A stretch of DNA of 64,000 nucleotides from Cydia pomonella (lineage: Eukaryota; Arthropoda; Insecta; Lepidoptera; Tortricidae). The DNA lies in assembly GCF_033807575.1 (NCBI RefSeq), contig NC_084707.1, positions 9,286,550 through 9,350,549 on the forward strand, in the 5' to 3' direction. This document shows, one piece after another, positions 8,501 through 23,500 of the stretch; position 1 is the first letter of the stretch; each line of letters opens with the position of its first letter. Position numbers and translations under genes: made by a program. The notes beneath the pieces are model-generated. The model was not told where the DNA came from. It searched no databases and was given only the letters and a program-made list of their open reading frames with translations.

Positions 8501-11500
8501 ATGGGACAAATTTTAGTAACGGACTCCGCCATTCTAGACATTAAAGCAGTTTTATTGTACAACCCAAAAATGCCTCTAATGGCTCTGTTTTTGTAAAAAA
8601 AACCCTGTGATTTTTTGTGATAAGAGAATTAAGTGAGGCTCAGTAAAGTATTCCAAAAATAGCTTTTATTTAGTATCACCTGTCTCGTTGACTGTAATCA
8701 AAACTTGCAAGTTAAATTTGATCCACTTCCCGGTTTCCGATTCAGCTGAAAATTTACATACATATGTAAGTCGGGTAGTCGGGTGACAATGCAATATTAT
8801 GGTACCATCGAGCTGATCTGATGAAGGTGGACATAGGAACTCTGTGATAAAGCAAAGCAACCTGTTTGGAGTATTTAGAATTGGCTCGATGAGTATTAGT
8901 TGCCTGTGGAAAGAAAAGTACAGTCAGCGATAAAAGCTTGTACCAAAAATGTTTTTTTTGCCAAAAACTTATATCCTGACTTTGTCGTAACGAGAATACG
9001 TGCCACAAGCCGTATCCTATCCATGCCGCGCGCGCCTCGTATAACCTCACTACTGCGCTTACAACGACTGCACAATAACATGCAGTCTTATGTCATTATC
9101 TCAACCTTTGACAACAATTCTATAGTTACCTGAAACTCTGAAAGTGTATGCGGGTGAGGCTGCCGCCTCCGCCGTGCTAGTATTGGTACGCATGAGTAGT
9201 ACATCGCCGCGGCTGCCTCGAGTCGCAGCCACGCCGCGCGCGTCTCCCATAATCGGCGCTCACAGCCTCCAATCATATAATGTCAGTTACAACCTATCAT
9301 CATTGGCCCTCCTTGTATACATACCTGAAGGTGTACGCGGGTGAGGCTGCCGCCGCCGCCGTGCTGGTAGTTGGCGCGCATGAGCAGGTACAGCGCGGCC
9401 GCCGCCTCGCGTCGCAGCCACGCCGCGCGCGCCTCGCACAACCTCACTACAGAACTGACAACGCCCGCGCATAATGTGCTGCCACCTGTCAATACAAACA
9501 TTTAAAAGTAACTGCTAATAACTCATACAAAAGAAGCACTTCTCATGAGGGGCGAATCTACCGAGTTCTGTGTATGAGTTAGAAAAAAACAAGTAACTGT
9601 CAAAAAAACTTGTGACCACTTTTATTCCCGACTGTATTTCGTCTCCTTTGCATGCCTGTCAAGTACCTCTCGAGACCTTTTTAATGAGCCTTAAGTCGAT
9701 TTGTTTGTGTTTTTCCATCAATGAGATCATTTGGTTCCGACTGCATCATCAGACCAGTTCCATGTTAGCAAATTATTTTAACACAATCAGATACCGGGAA
9801 GTGGTTCAAATTTTAGTTACAAGATTTGAAGCACTGTATACTAATATTGGTAATATTGGTATATACGCAGTGAAACAAAAGCGTGTAATTACAAAAACAC
9901 GTGTTTTGCGAGACCCGGGATATTTGAGTTTACGAGAGAACTTCAAACACATCAGGACGAGCCTAACTCACAATCAAAAGATTGAGTGTAAATCACAATC
10001 AAAAGTCGTCCTATCTAAATCCGTATTTTTTCCGCAGACTACAAAATCATTAAAAGGCCACCTTGCTGGTGCAGGTGGTTCGGAGAGTTAATTGATAAAA
10101 GCTCTTGACAAGTAAACAGGTGCGTATAATGCGTTTCACTCTGAGGGAACTGAAATAGCCTAAAGTTCTTTGCAAAGAGGCAGGTGCGGCCGATTATGGT
10201 TATACCGACTTTGGTGGCTTATGTCTAGAAATGTGTTGAATGCTATAAAAAGGGAAAAGTAACTCCTTACCTTCAAACAAAGTCTCCGAAAATTGATTGA
10301 TATAAGCTCTCAAGGCAGCAAAGAGGTGCTTATAAAGCGATTCACTCTGAGGGAATTGTAGTAGTTTGAGATAAGGACGAGCCGCGGCGCCTTCGGCCGC
10401 ACCTAAGTTTTTCGTGAAGAGACAGGTGCGGTCGATTATGGTGAGGCCGACCTCGGTGGCGAGACAACCGGCGGATACTACGGCGTGCTCGGCTATGGTT
10501 TCTAGCTCTATTAGGAAAAAAACAAAAATTATTAATCCATGGAAATCCAGTACTAAATCAAGAAAAATATGTGATAGATGATTGCAATTCAATATAATGG
10601 CCATCAAAATTTATATTGAAAAGCATTGGTATTTATAGAGAAACAAATTTGACATTCGCTTCAAATTTGACAGCTAATAGGCACTCTACGCAACATCAAA
10701 GGGAATTTGAAATACAGGTAGATTGTCAAAGAAAACTTTGTAGCCACAGTAAATTTACAATTTAAATTTGGTGAATATAAAAAAGTAGCACCGTGTAGAT
10801 CAAAGCAATCGTTTCGAGCGATGGCGATGCCTGGTAAGATGGCGCCACTTTTTGATATTTAGCAAATTTAACACATATTGGTGAAAGAATAAGGATCAAA
10901 GTCAAATGACGTTCTAAAAGTTTTAATCATGTGTCGAAAGATGGTAGTAAATTTACTGTGGCTACAAAATTTTCTTTGACAATTCACTTCTATTTCAAAT
11001 TCTCTTTGGCAACATACAGGGGCACGATGTTGCAGTTATTACATACACTAAAAACAAGCATTAGACCAAAAGCAATAAAACTAATTCTTACCAGAAGTAA
11101 CCGTCGCAGAAGCAAGATTCTCCCTATTCACCGTATTATTTTTCTCGACAATAATAGGCGGTTCCTTCGAGAAGTCCGGCGGGCTCATTCTAGCGGGCAA
11201 CGTTCTAGCTTTGAGCGGCTTTGGCTTGCCGTTGCAGTCGGGCGTGGTAGCCTTTAGTTCGGAGAGTATGCGCTTGCGCCCGATGTACTGGAATTGTTCT
11301 GCGCATATTCTACAAGCAAAAGGGGCTTGTCAGAATGATATCGCAGGAAGAGGAACATGTTAAATTGCGCGGAATAGGATATTGAAGTTTGTATTATCTA
11401 AAGAGTAACTATTCATTATTGAATATAATTTAAATGGTTACTCAATTCAACTTTTGACATTCTTATCCTATTTCCTTGATTCAGTGCAGCACGTCTTTTT

Positions 11501-14500
11501 ACATCCAGCGTTCGTAAAAAGTTACATTAAAATGCAGGGTAGTAAGTTAACATTTTGATTAATGTACGCTCTAGTTTTGTCATCGATGGTATTAGCTAGC
11601 CAATACCGTGATATATATAACCGTCAGATTTGCTTGACTGTCGTAATATATGGGCAAAACTGTAAATGTATGGCACAAACGGACAGGGTACAATCTATGC
11701 TGAACTCTTTTGCGCCTGCTGTACTCGTTTGGGAATTTGAAAAACTACTGAACAAATGGTTTATATTCGACCCGTATTAGTAGTTTTACGCATGAAACAC
11801 GACACGAATCTATGCGTGTATGGCTATCTATAAAATAACACAACTTACTCTAAAACATTGAAAAACGCTTGCTGCTGCGCCGTAGTATGCGTCTTCCACC
11901 ACTCCACGAGTCTTTCCTCATCCAGGTACTTCAACACAAACAGGAAACACAAAAGCACATCGCGCACCTCCTCCGCGGACATCACACCAAATCTGGACAC
12001 ACACCGGACGAATACACACTTTAGTAAAGGGACATAAGGTTTAATTCAGTTTGATGCAGGTACTATAGATATCGCAATAAGAGGCCACGCACATAACCAC
12101 ACAGCACGTCGTTAATGACAAGAAAGTTTTGAATTTACGGGCTTTCCCTGCGTGTGTAATTTAATACTATTTTTCAATTTATCATTCGTTCCGTCTTAAA
12201 TAGTAAGATCGATAAGTAACAACTACACTAGAAACTGGCAATTTGTAGATCTTATATCGTTGCAATAAGGCATACGAATGACCAGTTAATGTTTCTCAAT
12301 GTTGTGCGAAGGCGGCTGCGGAAAAACGTCATGAATCGTCCAAAAACGCTTATAATTATAACAATTCCATTTTTCTCTAACCAGTGACAAGTTATATGAA
12401 GGATGCACGTATCACGTAAGTACATAGTTGTAATTATTATACACCGTGTTTTTATTGAATTCCGTTAACTCCGGGGTAGGTACGTACGTTTAGTTTCCTA
12501 AATGGCATAGTTAATAAAAAAAAACTTTTTATTTATAATATAAGTAATTAAATGTTGCACATGGCATAACATTTAATTCAACCAAATAAATGAAAACTGT
12601 GACATATCAATGTCATTTGGATCATCAATCGTCCGAGAGAGTACTTGCGTTTAGTAGCAAATGTATACACTCGTACTAAACACTAATCAATACGTAAACA
12701 GGCCTTAAGGTAAGTGTATACGCTCGTAAGGGCCTTATAAAATAAATATAAATTATTAATTATCTCCAAAATCTGGTTAATTATAATACACATAATCAGG
12801 AATGCACCCTTGAAATAACCGGAAATTAAAAAAAACACGGTGTATTTGTACAAGTAAGAGAAGTTTCAACGCAACCGTGGATTCAGATGTGTACTAAGTA
12901 TGCCAAACAATTACTCCTCTCTTTTGTTAACAACACACAACGCTTCCTCTTAATATGGTAAACAAGACTGCAGAAAAGTGGCTATGGCGCGATAGCAATT
13001 CACAGTTCAGCAGTGATCTGTACCTATGTTCCGAGAGGACTAAATGTTTGGCGTGATTCGAAAGTGTGTTATTGTTTACCTATTGACTTGATCCCCGATA
13101 TCGCTCAAGTCCAACCGCCCGGCGTTCCTGGGGAGCGAGTCTCCGCCCGACATGGTCGACACGGACTCTAGAGAGCTTTGTGACGCATTGTTTGCGTGAT
13201 CTACAACACACAAGTGCATGCTAGATAGCTTATAAGGTGATGTAAATGTACTTGAAGTTAACCCTTTGACCCGTATCCGACGCGTGGAATTTCGATAGAA
13301 AATATAAACCTTATGTAATAGGACGTAGGTTGTGATTACAGCGTACGCCATCATAACTTAAGACTGTCTTGACGTTCAAAAGGTTAATGATCACAATATG
13401 GAGCAGCGGCGGCGCGGCCAGCGGGAGGGTATGTGAGTATTTGTGAAAGATAAGGTCGGTTGCACCAATCCATCTATCTCTGTTAGTGTTCACAATTTTT
13501 TTTGTATGGTAAGCTCACTGCTGAGTGACTAGGATCAGTCCTCTAATTGCAGATGGTGCAACTGGCTGTTAACTGACGTCGATCTGACCTCTTGTCCACT
13601 CACCTCTCTCTCGCTGCCACCGTTGCCCAAATGCTTAGCTGACACGTAAGAGATACAAGTGTATAAATATTTACTGAAAATTGTGTCACTGGCGGTGTGC
13701 GTTAGAAACAGGGAGACAATTCCAAAACCATTTTACATAGACATTTGTAGACAAACAAGTGTAGCAAGCAACAAGGAAGTTGGAAACATACAAACCTTTG
13801 CCGTAATTGTTGATTTGCACGACAGGCGGATCTTTGAAATGTGCAGAATTCCTTACTGGCGTGTGGTCAAAGTGTAGAGTGAGCCGATTTCTTCGAGGCG
13901 TGTTGTTTGCAGACACAACATCTTTCGCCGTGTTGTTAGTGATTGGGTTGACGGTCGCGTCCCCATCAACTTTATCATGGCCATTCTCTAACACCGGACT
14001 GGCTAGAGTTTTGGTTACTAGGCGGTGGGCGTTGTCTATAATGAAGAAAGTATTGATGAAGCAAATAAAATTAAACAGATAAAATAGGAACATGATTTCT
14101 CTAATTTGTAGTGTGGCGTGATCCCTTGGATTTTCACTAGAAAATGTGAAAGAGGATGTAGACTAATCAGTATAAATCTTTTTATGTATTTAGAATAAGA
14201 GTTATTGTTCCTAATAAAAAGCTTTAAATTCTATGAATACGATAGAGGGCGAGAGGGGGGGGGGGGGGGGGGGGGGGTGAACTGCTCCATCTATAATGAT
14301 CTAAACATGCAATATACCAAAGTCAAGTGGGGCGCTAACTCATCTCGGATGATCCAGGGCGCATGGAGCAGAGCGAGCATTCATCATATTAAAGGCTCAT
14401 AGATCATGCCATAGACACGTCTGATGCTGCTGGCGGGAATTCCTCATCCCCATAGAAAGAGCGAGAACACCCCAACTACGCATGCAAACAAGGATACAAC

Positions 14501-17500
14501 TCACCTCGCACGACAGTGAGCCAGGGCGCATACAGCTGCGCGAGGCGTGCGCGGCACTGCCGCGATCGGTAGCGATCGTCGTGCTCGTGCTTCGTGAGTA
14601 GGGCGCGAAGCACGCCGAGTGCCGTGCGCCGTTTTTGAGGTGCCTCACGGAGGGATTGTTCCACCTGAAAATGTTTTTTATAAAAATAAAATTCCAAAAA
14701 TATTGTTTTCCCCGATATGATTTCATGAAACTAAATGTGTAAATCGATATTGAAGTTGAAATCTTCGAAAGAGTACTTCCCCCTGTTAGGCGTTCTAAAG
14801 GGAAATTTCGTGTTTGCTAAAAAATATGGCCAGCGAGAGGTGAGGCCCAGTTACATTTGGAATCGAAGACAATGGACGTATGCATATAATTGTAACAGAT
14901 GCTTACTTGTTTGAGTAATACTCCTGACAGAAAATGCCTCATAATAAATTCCTCTGACAGTTTTAACTTTGCTGGGTCTGCAACAAATTTTACAAAAAAT
15001 AATAATAATAATACATGTCACAAAAATTATTCCACTGCTAAAAAGACGTTTAAATTCCTTGTATTTCTTTTTACCTTCATCCATATCTTTTCCCAGTTTG
15101 TTTGAGTGCAATGGCAAGTTGAATGGCACATAGTGTTCGTGCGAACATATTGTTTGGAGGAACGTGAATTTAAACTCGAACAGTGCTTTAGGCTCGCACG
15201 CTTTGAACTTGTCTAGGTATCTTTTGACTTGGCGGAACACGAAGCCACGATCCATAAACGACAGGCAAGACTGAAAGGTAAAACATTTTTATTTCAATAA
15301 ATATAAACGCTTCGTCTACGAGTACAATCCAATTTCGTCACTTTTGTAAATCGTCTACAATGCCATGTCGTCAGCATACAATTCTTAAATCGTCACCTTC
15401 CTAACTCGTCCACAGTATTATTTTGACTACAGTCCCAGATTGTCTACATTCCTATTTTGACCACAGTGCCAGTTCGTCAACATTATTATACCATCCATTA
15501 TGCTGCTGAGACCATTTCGGGGCAGTTTCTCCTTTTTATGTCTTTCTGTCTTGTATAATTGTTTGTGCTTACGAATAAATTATTTCTATTCTATTAATTA
15601 TCCTGACTGCCATAAATAAGACAACATCGTTACTTTTTATTTACTATTGCATTGCTTTTTCCAACTGAAAGCTAGCACTGTACACCATATAGAAATCTGG
15701 ACAAGATAGGAAATTCACGATATAGAAATGATGACGAGTCAGAACAGTGGAACATATGACAATAATGACAAGTTAAAAAGGTGACGAAATAGGATTGTGG
15801 ACGAAGTGGTCTTGAGCCATGTGAACTCTAGTGAGATAGAATAAGGTGCAATCTCAATTCATACCTTAAGAAATAAGGCAAGATTTTTGTTAAATATGTG
15901 AGTCTGCAAGGGTTGTTGCAGAATATATGATGGCTCAACGACTGTAACCAATTTTTCGATGTTGTCCAAGAGATCAGCGTGAAATCTTTCGTTTCGGGAC
16001 ATCTGTAAGTACAAAGCACAAATTCATTGAGTGATCTTCAGGCTTAACTATTATTTAAACACTTTATTATAGATAGGCTACTGTGTGGGATTCGCGGCAA
16101 ATTCTAGGCAATGTGATAAATGATAACACTAGTTTTTGCCAGGAACGAACGCTGGGCTGGAACAAAGTATATTATTGACTAACAAATACAAAAAAAAAAC
16201 TTAATCGACCAAAATAATAATTATCGAATCTGCTCACAAAATTTCACAAATCACTTCAGAAATGCGACTTACAGGCAGGGAGAACAACCAAACATAGGAA
16301 AACATTTTTGTACACGCTGAAATTCATACGCTTAGCTTGAGCTTCACACTCGCTTGGTCAATCAAAAATATGAAATTCAAATGCAAAAGATAAAGATAGT
16401 TTATTATTCATGTAGGCATATTACAATGCGCTTATGAACGTCAAATAAAGCTACACCGGCTCTAACCCTACACCTCTGACCCGAGAAGATTTAAATCCCC
16501 CCTCAATTGGAGGAGGGAATCCTAAAATGGAAAAAATACAAAAGGATCGAACCCGGATCGTCACTGTTACCACCTGTTTTTAAGCGGCTGTTTGCCAACT
16601 GTGCCACTATAGGATATACGTAAGTCGGTGAAATTAGGCTACTCACGGGAAAGAATTTAAACAAAAGAGGGCTGTGATAGAAAAATCTTTTTTCATCCAC
16701 CAACCGTCCGACAAGGAACTTCGTTCCAAAAAATAAGGACATTCAACATACAGTTTATCGTAAATTGATTACACATTATTTTTTAAATTCGAATGACTAT
16801 AATAATGATAATGGAACTAACCTTAATTCTTCCAGTGTTAATAAGATATTGCGCCATGCTTTTGATGATAATATCGAAGAAGAAACTCGAGTACTGCATG
16901 AACTTGTGTCCCAGTAGAAAATCTTGCTGATTTGGGTCGACGAACAGGTACAGAGGCGCCGTCAATACCGTGTGCAGTTTGAACGCTACGCAGTTGAAAA
17001 CATACTGTAAGAGAGATTAATTTTGTAAAATGTATTTGTATTTCCACGTCAAAAAAGGATTTTTTTGACGTGGAAATACAAATACAAATAATTTTATTAA
17101 TAACATAGTTACAGGTCAGCTACCATTGTTGGTATTATACATACTTAATTTATGGTTTAAGAGGAATTCCTAGTTGCGATTTTTCCATACAAACGCTCTC
17201 GACTGATTCCTCCCTGGATTTTTAACCTAGAGCAGTGATTTTTTCAAATAAGATCAATATCATCAATATCTGTGCCGCTATGTTTTGCTTTTTTGGATTA
17301 TTTTATTTTGAAGAAAGATACAGCGCCTCGAAAATCGCAAAAACGGCTCAATTGAATTGGCTGTAAAAAAAGGCACAGTATACAAATATGACAAAAAATA
17401 TCCAAAAAATCAAAACATAGCGGCATAGATTATTTCTTCCTCTTGCAATTTCCAAAATTTCATAATGATTAGTTGCGTTTTGGAGGAGGAAACAGTCGAG

Positions 17501-20500
17501 AGCGAAACCTCGATTTTTGAGTTTTTTGCGAGTGAATTTCGGTCCGAGCTGCAGTTGTCCTTATCGCACGAATTGGAGGCGGAGACAGTTTCTAAATATA
17601 CGTACACAGAAGGAATAGTGATGGGCATAACATCCTTATTAGGGATTGCAGAACCGGTACTGTTTTAAAGAACCGGGATTTCTCGGTACTTTCGGAACTG
17701 GTCTAATTATTTCATTATTATAAATAAAACGACAGCATTTTGCGATTTGGCCACCTTTCGTATTATAATTTAATAATCACATTTTCTTTTATTACGTAGT
17801 AGGCAATTTTTTTTATAAATATAGTATTTTACATTGCTCACACTTGTGCGTCACAAGTAAAAGATAACTACTTTGATGTTTGCCACTAGATAGCAAATTT
17901 AATGAAATTACATTGACGAGGGGATTTATATATAAGTATCGCAGTCGTATTGTATAATCCGCCGTATTACATTACGGCTAGCCGATATCAAAATAAGGGC
18001 CATTTTGAAATGCGGCGGTTCAACGATTAAGGTATGTTGGGTAAATACCGGATGCGGGTGAAGAACGTAGGACATTCATTTCCCCCTGATTTGGCTTTAT
18101 TTTTTAATGTTGGCAACATTGTGTAAGACGCCATTTCATTGCGCCTCGACTATCAGTGTCCCCGCGTCGCTCAGGGAGTCGGGCTTGTGCTATGTGCAAT
18201 CACAGAGAGCAAGGTAAATTTCGCGAATTCTTCCTTCTATCCGATCTTCGCTCTGTAATTTATTTTGCGTATTGTGATGAAACTGTGTTTGTTTTTGTAA
18301 TTGTGTTAACAGACCTAGCACTGCTGTAGACCGATATCCGATCTTGACCCTTCCAGGTAAAGATCGGACCAGAAACAATCAGATCTTTACCTGTTTAAAA
18401 AACAGCAGTGATTATCAAACTTTAAATTTTCTTCAATTTACCTACTGACCTTAATTATCACATTTATTGTTTTCTTGATCACACTTTCGGACCTTTATTT
18501 TTATCCAGTACCACTACCAGCGCGACGGTTACTGACAATGTAATTTTTTTTAATTTCCGCAACCCAAAGGTTGCCTTTTAGCGATAAGACCGCATGTTGT
18601 TTACCTGTGCTTATGTGTATGTTTTCTTTTGTATTGTTTTCTTTTATTGGGGTGTGCAATAAAGAGTATTTATATTGTATAGGGATGATGATACATGTTG
18701 AAAATAACAAAATCGAGTAAATTAGATAGCAAATGAGCAATTTTTCGCAATAAAGTACCTACACATACGGATGCATATGTAGATGTGCACGCATACATAC
18801 ATTGCTAGTTTCGGATACAAAATAGAGATAGGGCTTCGAAATTAGTTTCCTTAAAATGCTTCAAGAGGGCTCTCTTTTCCTATATATTTACTTTACTCTT
18901 TACATACGATCCTTACATTTTATCAAAAAAAAATTTTTTATATAAACTATATATATACATAATTGCAAAATTAAACCAACAAAATCGCAATTTTAATTAT
19001 TTTCCATACTTCAAGATGGGCTCTCAGTGACCTTGACCTTTTTAAAGAACTACTTAGTCTTTTTGATTTCTAAGTTTGATTCTTATTTTTTTGGCGACCT
19101 TCATTAAAAATGACTGGGCACGATTATTTTTTATTTTGATTTTTGTCCCTCCTACTTAAGTACTTAATATCTTCCAGTACATTCCATTCAATAAACAATA
19201 CATTTACACTTTCCCTAAACCTGTACAGTTCATGAAATCTTAAATTGTCAAAACTACGCAACGTATCTATTATTTTAGAGTTTTTTTTTTTATTACTTCG
19301 GGTATACCTTACAATAAGAGGCTTCTTAGCACATTGTTTACTTATCAAATTGCCTTATGACATAGGTATCAAAGTTTGAGAGCCACAATTTTACCAATTT
19401 TTGTATCCGGGTTAAGATCGGATACAAAAGGGTAAACACCGGACCTATTTCTTTGTGATACCTTATTCTCTTTCCATTAGAAGCAACTTTTTTTCACCAT
19501 CCAATGTTCTCCCTTAATGGCAAAACACTCGTTACCCTAAAAAAAAGTATGTCTCATCTTTACACAGGTACAAAACTAAAACCGTTCTATATTGAAGATT
19601 ACCAAAATTCAGGCCGAATCTACGGTTATTATTTAACGATTCGCTACGCAAGAATCTGTCACGTGTTGAGATCTCGAAAAAACATTTTTTCACGAGTTCT
19701 CTCAATTGGTCCCAAAAATGTCCGGCATTATCCCAACATACTTTACCCAGATTGTCATTGCGATACGTTCTTCAATAAGGCGGCCCAAGTTTAGCCCCAT
19801 CGTACTACAAGTTAAATAGATTGTAGTTTAACCCTAGGTATATTTATACCTACTTACAAAATTTCACAACACACCATGATCACTCCCAACTTACTGATAC
19901 GGATAGGTACAGTCAAGTGTAAAAATATGGGTGTACACATCTTACTCAAAAATATGTCCCATAGCATCTTATTCCAGTGTAATAAGAGCGTAGTACCATA
20001 TTTATGAGACGATTCTTTCGATACATATTTTTGCACTTGACTGTACGACGACAACCGAAGCTGAGACATCATTCTTTTTTGCAGTTTTTACCTATATGGT
20101 AATTAATATCAATCAATCAATCAATCATTTATTATTTCGTCATCATAGGTGTAAAATACATTTAGTACAGGTGATAGGGTGTTTGGTATTAGGGTGTAAT
20201 AGATACAGTATAATATAAAAATGAAAAACAATATTACGTGGTAACAACAAAAACAACTTGCGTCGGGCAGCGCAGAATAAATTCCGTCTGGCTCGCGGGC
20301 GATGTCGACGGAACGGCGCGCAATGAGCTAGCGCACGAGTCTCGCGTCTGTGTGCGCGCACTCACACTTAGATAGCTCCGGCTCCCGCCCACCGCAGCGC
20401 GACAGAAACATAGCTTCAAAAATTCGAGATTTGAAAAGTTGCTCAGCTAGGAATTGCTCTTAAACATTATTTCGCGTAAGGCAAAGTATACAACACGTCG

Positions 20501-23500
20501 GAAACGTCGTTATTTCCATTTTAATGTTTCGAAGATGGTTACATACATGGTTAAGACATTTCCAAGAAGCTAAGAAGCCAGTTTGCAGTCTTGTCCTGTT
20601 GTATAGAAATTAAATCTATACTAAACCTAAAAGCAGCACTACATAAAAACTAGAAATGATAAATTTACCTTGACGTAGCTATCCAGCAAGTCTTTCCGTC
20701 CGTAATCATGGATCATATGCACAAAATGCACAATCAACTTCACAATCTGATAGCCCATGTCATGTGTGTAGCTTTTTTCCACCGTCTGAAATATAAATGC
20801 ATACTTATTTATACTTATTATAAATCCAAAAGTACAAGTGCTGCTAAGCAGATTTTAGATGCGATTTGGCATTTGGAAAGAGAAAGAGGCACTTTACGTT
20901 TAGAAATTCACCGCCAGAGAATAGTGAAATCTGTGTCACAACTAGTAGAAAATAAATGTAATAGCATAACAGTTATCTAAGGGATCTCCGATACAGGATG
21001 TCGGACTGCTATTCAGTCCACAACTTACTCAGTATGTTATAATACAATTGAATTTTTTTGCAACGGACTGTTCCCATTTTCCTCATATTTGTATGACCTT
21101 TTGTACTTACCATCAACTCAAACAGTTGGTTCAATATCGTCGGCAAGAAAGCTACCAAAGCACTCAATTTAATCGCATGCGCGGCTTTCAAAGCATTGCA
21201 GACGTCGTTCCACGGCGGCGGCGATGGCGACGTCGGCGGCGAGTTGGTTTTGATCAGTCGCTCCGCTTGTACGAACAAGTTGTGTAGGTGTGTGTCACGG
21301 GTTGCTACGGTGGAGTCCAGGACCAGTTGGCAGCGGAAGAGCTGCTTTTCGCCTTCCACCCAGATTACTTCGGGGCCTGCGTTCTGCGGGAATAATTTTT
21401 CTGTCAGAAAACTCAAGACTCGACCATAATCCTTTCTCAAAAATAAAACTCGCACTAACGGTTACGCAACAAATACCTATAGTTACTCAGTCTGATGAGA
21501 TCAGTCCAAGTATTCTAAGGATATTTAAAATACCACGTATTAATATTGTGTTGTGCCTATATTAAAGGATTTGCAAAGGCAGGACTCAGGTAGATACTAA
21601 AATTTTAAAATCAGAGGACCTTATCCCATTGCAATAAGTAGTAGGATATAACTAAAATGTTACTCACCCCTTTACCAAGTCCGAGTGGCTGGATGGACAG
21701 ATAGCCCGATGGCAAATGCGTGGCTATAGACAGATTCACGATCTCGTCAACAAACTTGTTGTTCTTTAATAAGGGAACCCATGCGTAGCTATAAAACGAA
21801 AAAATATTAGAGATTAATCAATGTCCACCCGATCGTGGTGTATTTGTCACTGCCAAGTAAGAGAAGCAGTTAAGTAGACGCTCTAGCATGACCGGCGGTC
21901 GTGGAGACCCTTGTTGAAGCCTATGTTCAGCTTGGCATTCAGCTCATATGACAATTAATGATGAAATATATTTATCAGTCATTTATGGTTGAACCTATCG
22001 CCGCGCACGCTACACAGAATGCATTGATCGAATTTCTCCAATGTAGTCTTGGTTACAGTAAGAACAAATACAGCAGAAACTAAGTTTAACAAACAAAATG
22101 TAAATTACCCAATACACGTCTCAACGTTAGCGTCATTCTTCTTAGTCAAGTCGCACGATATGTGGTAAAACGTGAACAGCAGATGGTGGTTTGGTGTGAT
22201 GGTAGCTGGTAGGCGGATCTTGGCTTCGTCACTCCACGAGGGGTTGGCGTTGTGGTGCAGCACTGAGCACCGGTATTGCGTTGTCATGCCGGCTCGCCCG
22301 TAGACCACCTACGAATAATATAACAATAAGAATAGACTGACTGACTGGTTGACTTGTAGAGAATGCCTCGTGGCATTAAGTCCGCCTTTTGTACTATTTT
22401 TTTTTCTTTAGTGCAATAAAGGTTAAATTAATAAATAAACAACTATAACAGCGCTATCTGGTGAGGTGAGTGAGTCATAGATGGTGTATTACAAATGGTG
22501 TGGAAAATTGCAATCCAATAAATAGGCCGATCGCTTCGAGAGACACATGAGTCTAACAGCGTCACCATAAACGCATAAAATGTCTTCGTTATATATTTGG
22601 TAGAATAGAAAACTTTGAAATCATAAAATAAACTTCTGTTATACTTAACCTGTTCTGATTTACTGCAAAGCAATAAAAATATCTCGCTATTGAATATGTA
22701 ATGACTACCTTTGTTAGCTAATGTCACCAACTCTTAAAGTAAAAGTATTGATAGTTTTAAAGCTACTCGGATGGCTTCCTTAACAACTGGCCCGATGAAG
22801 CACAAATTTAAAGTTGAGAAGATCAAAGCATTTGCCCGGCACAAGCTAACAGTAATAAGTTTCTGTCAATAATATAATTTTTGCTACAAGCTTTCATAGC
22901 TGGCTACTTTTTTACCACAGGCAACTAATACTCTTCGAGAAAATTCTAAAAACCCCAAACATAATTAGGTTGCGTTATTTCATCACAGAGTTCCTATGGC
23001 CATTTCCTGTCTCCATCATTAGATCAGCTCGACGGTACCATAATATTGCATTGTCATCCGACTTACATAGTATGCTAATTTCAGCTCAATCCGAAATCGG
23101 GAAGTGGGTCAAAATTAGCTTCCAAGATATGACTCACACTAAATAACAGGGCAAGTTAAATAAAACCTTATAAAAAGGCCAAAGATGTAAGTGAGTTGTA
23201 ATGAAGATATTGAAATTGAACCAACTTAAAAATCGGATAACGCCACCAACCTGTAAGGGCTTATTGTCGCCCGTATCACACTCCCTCAACTCAATAGAGC
23301 AGGCGATGTTCCTAGCGCGGGCGAACATCTTCTGCGACTCGAAGTTCAGCGACAGAGGCCTGACATACAAGTGGTGTATGAAGGCCGCATACGGCTGTTC
23401 TGGTTCCATGTTGAGTGTGGCTAGTTCCAAGGTGAGTGGCGAGGTAGGGGGGAGGGGAAATGGCTTAAGTGCTGCATATGCCGTCGTCATACAGTCTGTA

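Larger units (their letters stand above)
17521..20668 (-). other. Large Zir intron 14 (remainder)
   Basis: Together with 17005-17520 this forms the 3.66-kb intron between exons 14 and 15. It holds the LINE tail at 18553, the MITE at 19907 and a short ATCA repeat at about 20107. No coding match was recognised on either strand. Confidence 0.6.

Noticed and set aside
9612..10091. 159-codon plus-strand frame
   Set aside because: It covers a diverged R1-like repeat and part of the decayed exon 24 copy; no domain, no splice context.
14665..15074. Apparent loss of a conserved segment of Zir between exons 17 and 19
   Set aside because: A 71-base exon at 14907-14977 supplies the missing block and corrects the phase.
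16530..16625. Possible tRNA gene on the minus strand
   Set aside because: It has a B-box-like sequence, but no full cloverleaf could be drawn; more consistent with a SINE fragment.
21048..21565. Three overlapping plus-strand frames
   Set aside because: They lie opposite Zir exon 13, which has family-conserved sequence on the minus strand; GC-rich codons there create open antisense frames.
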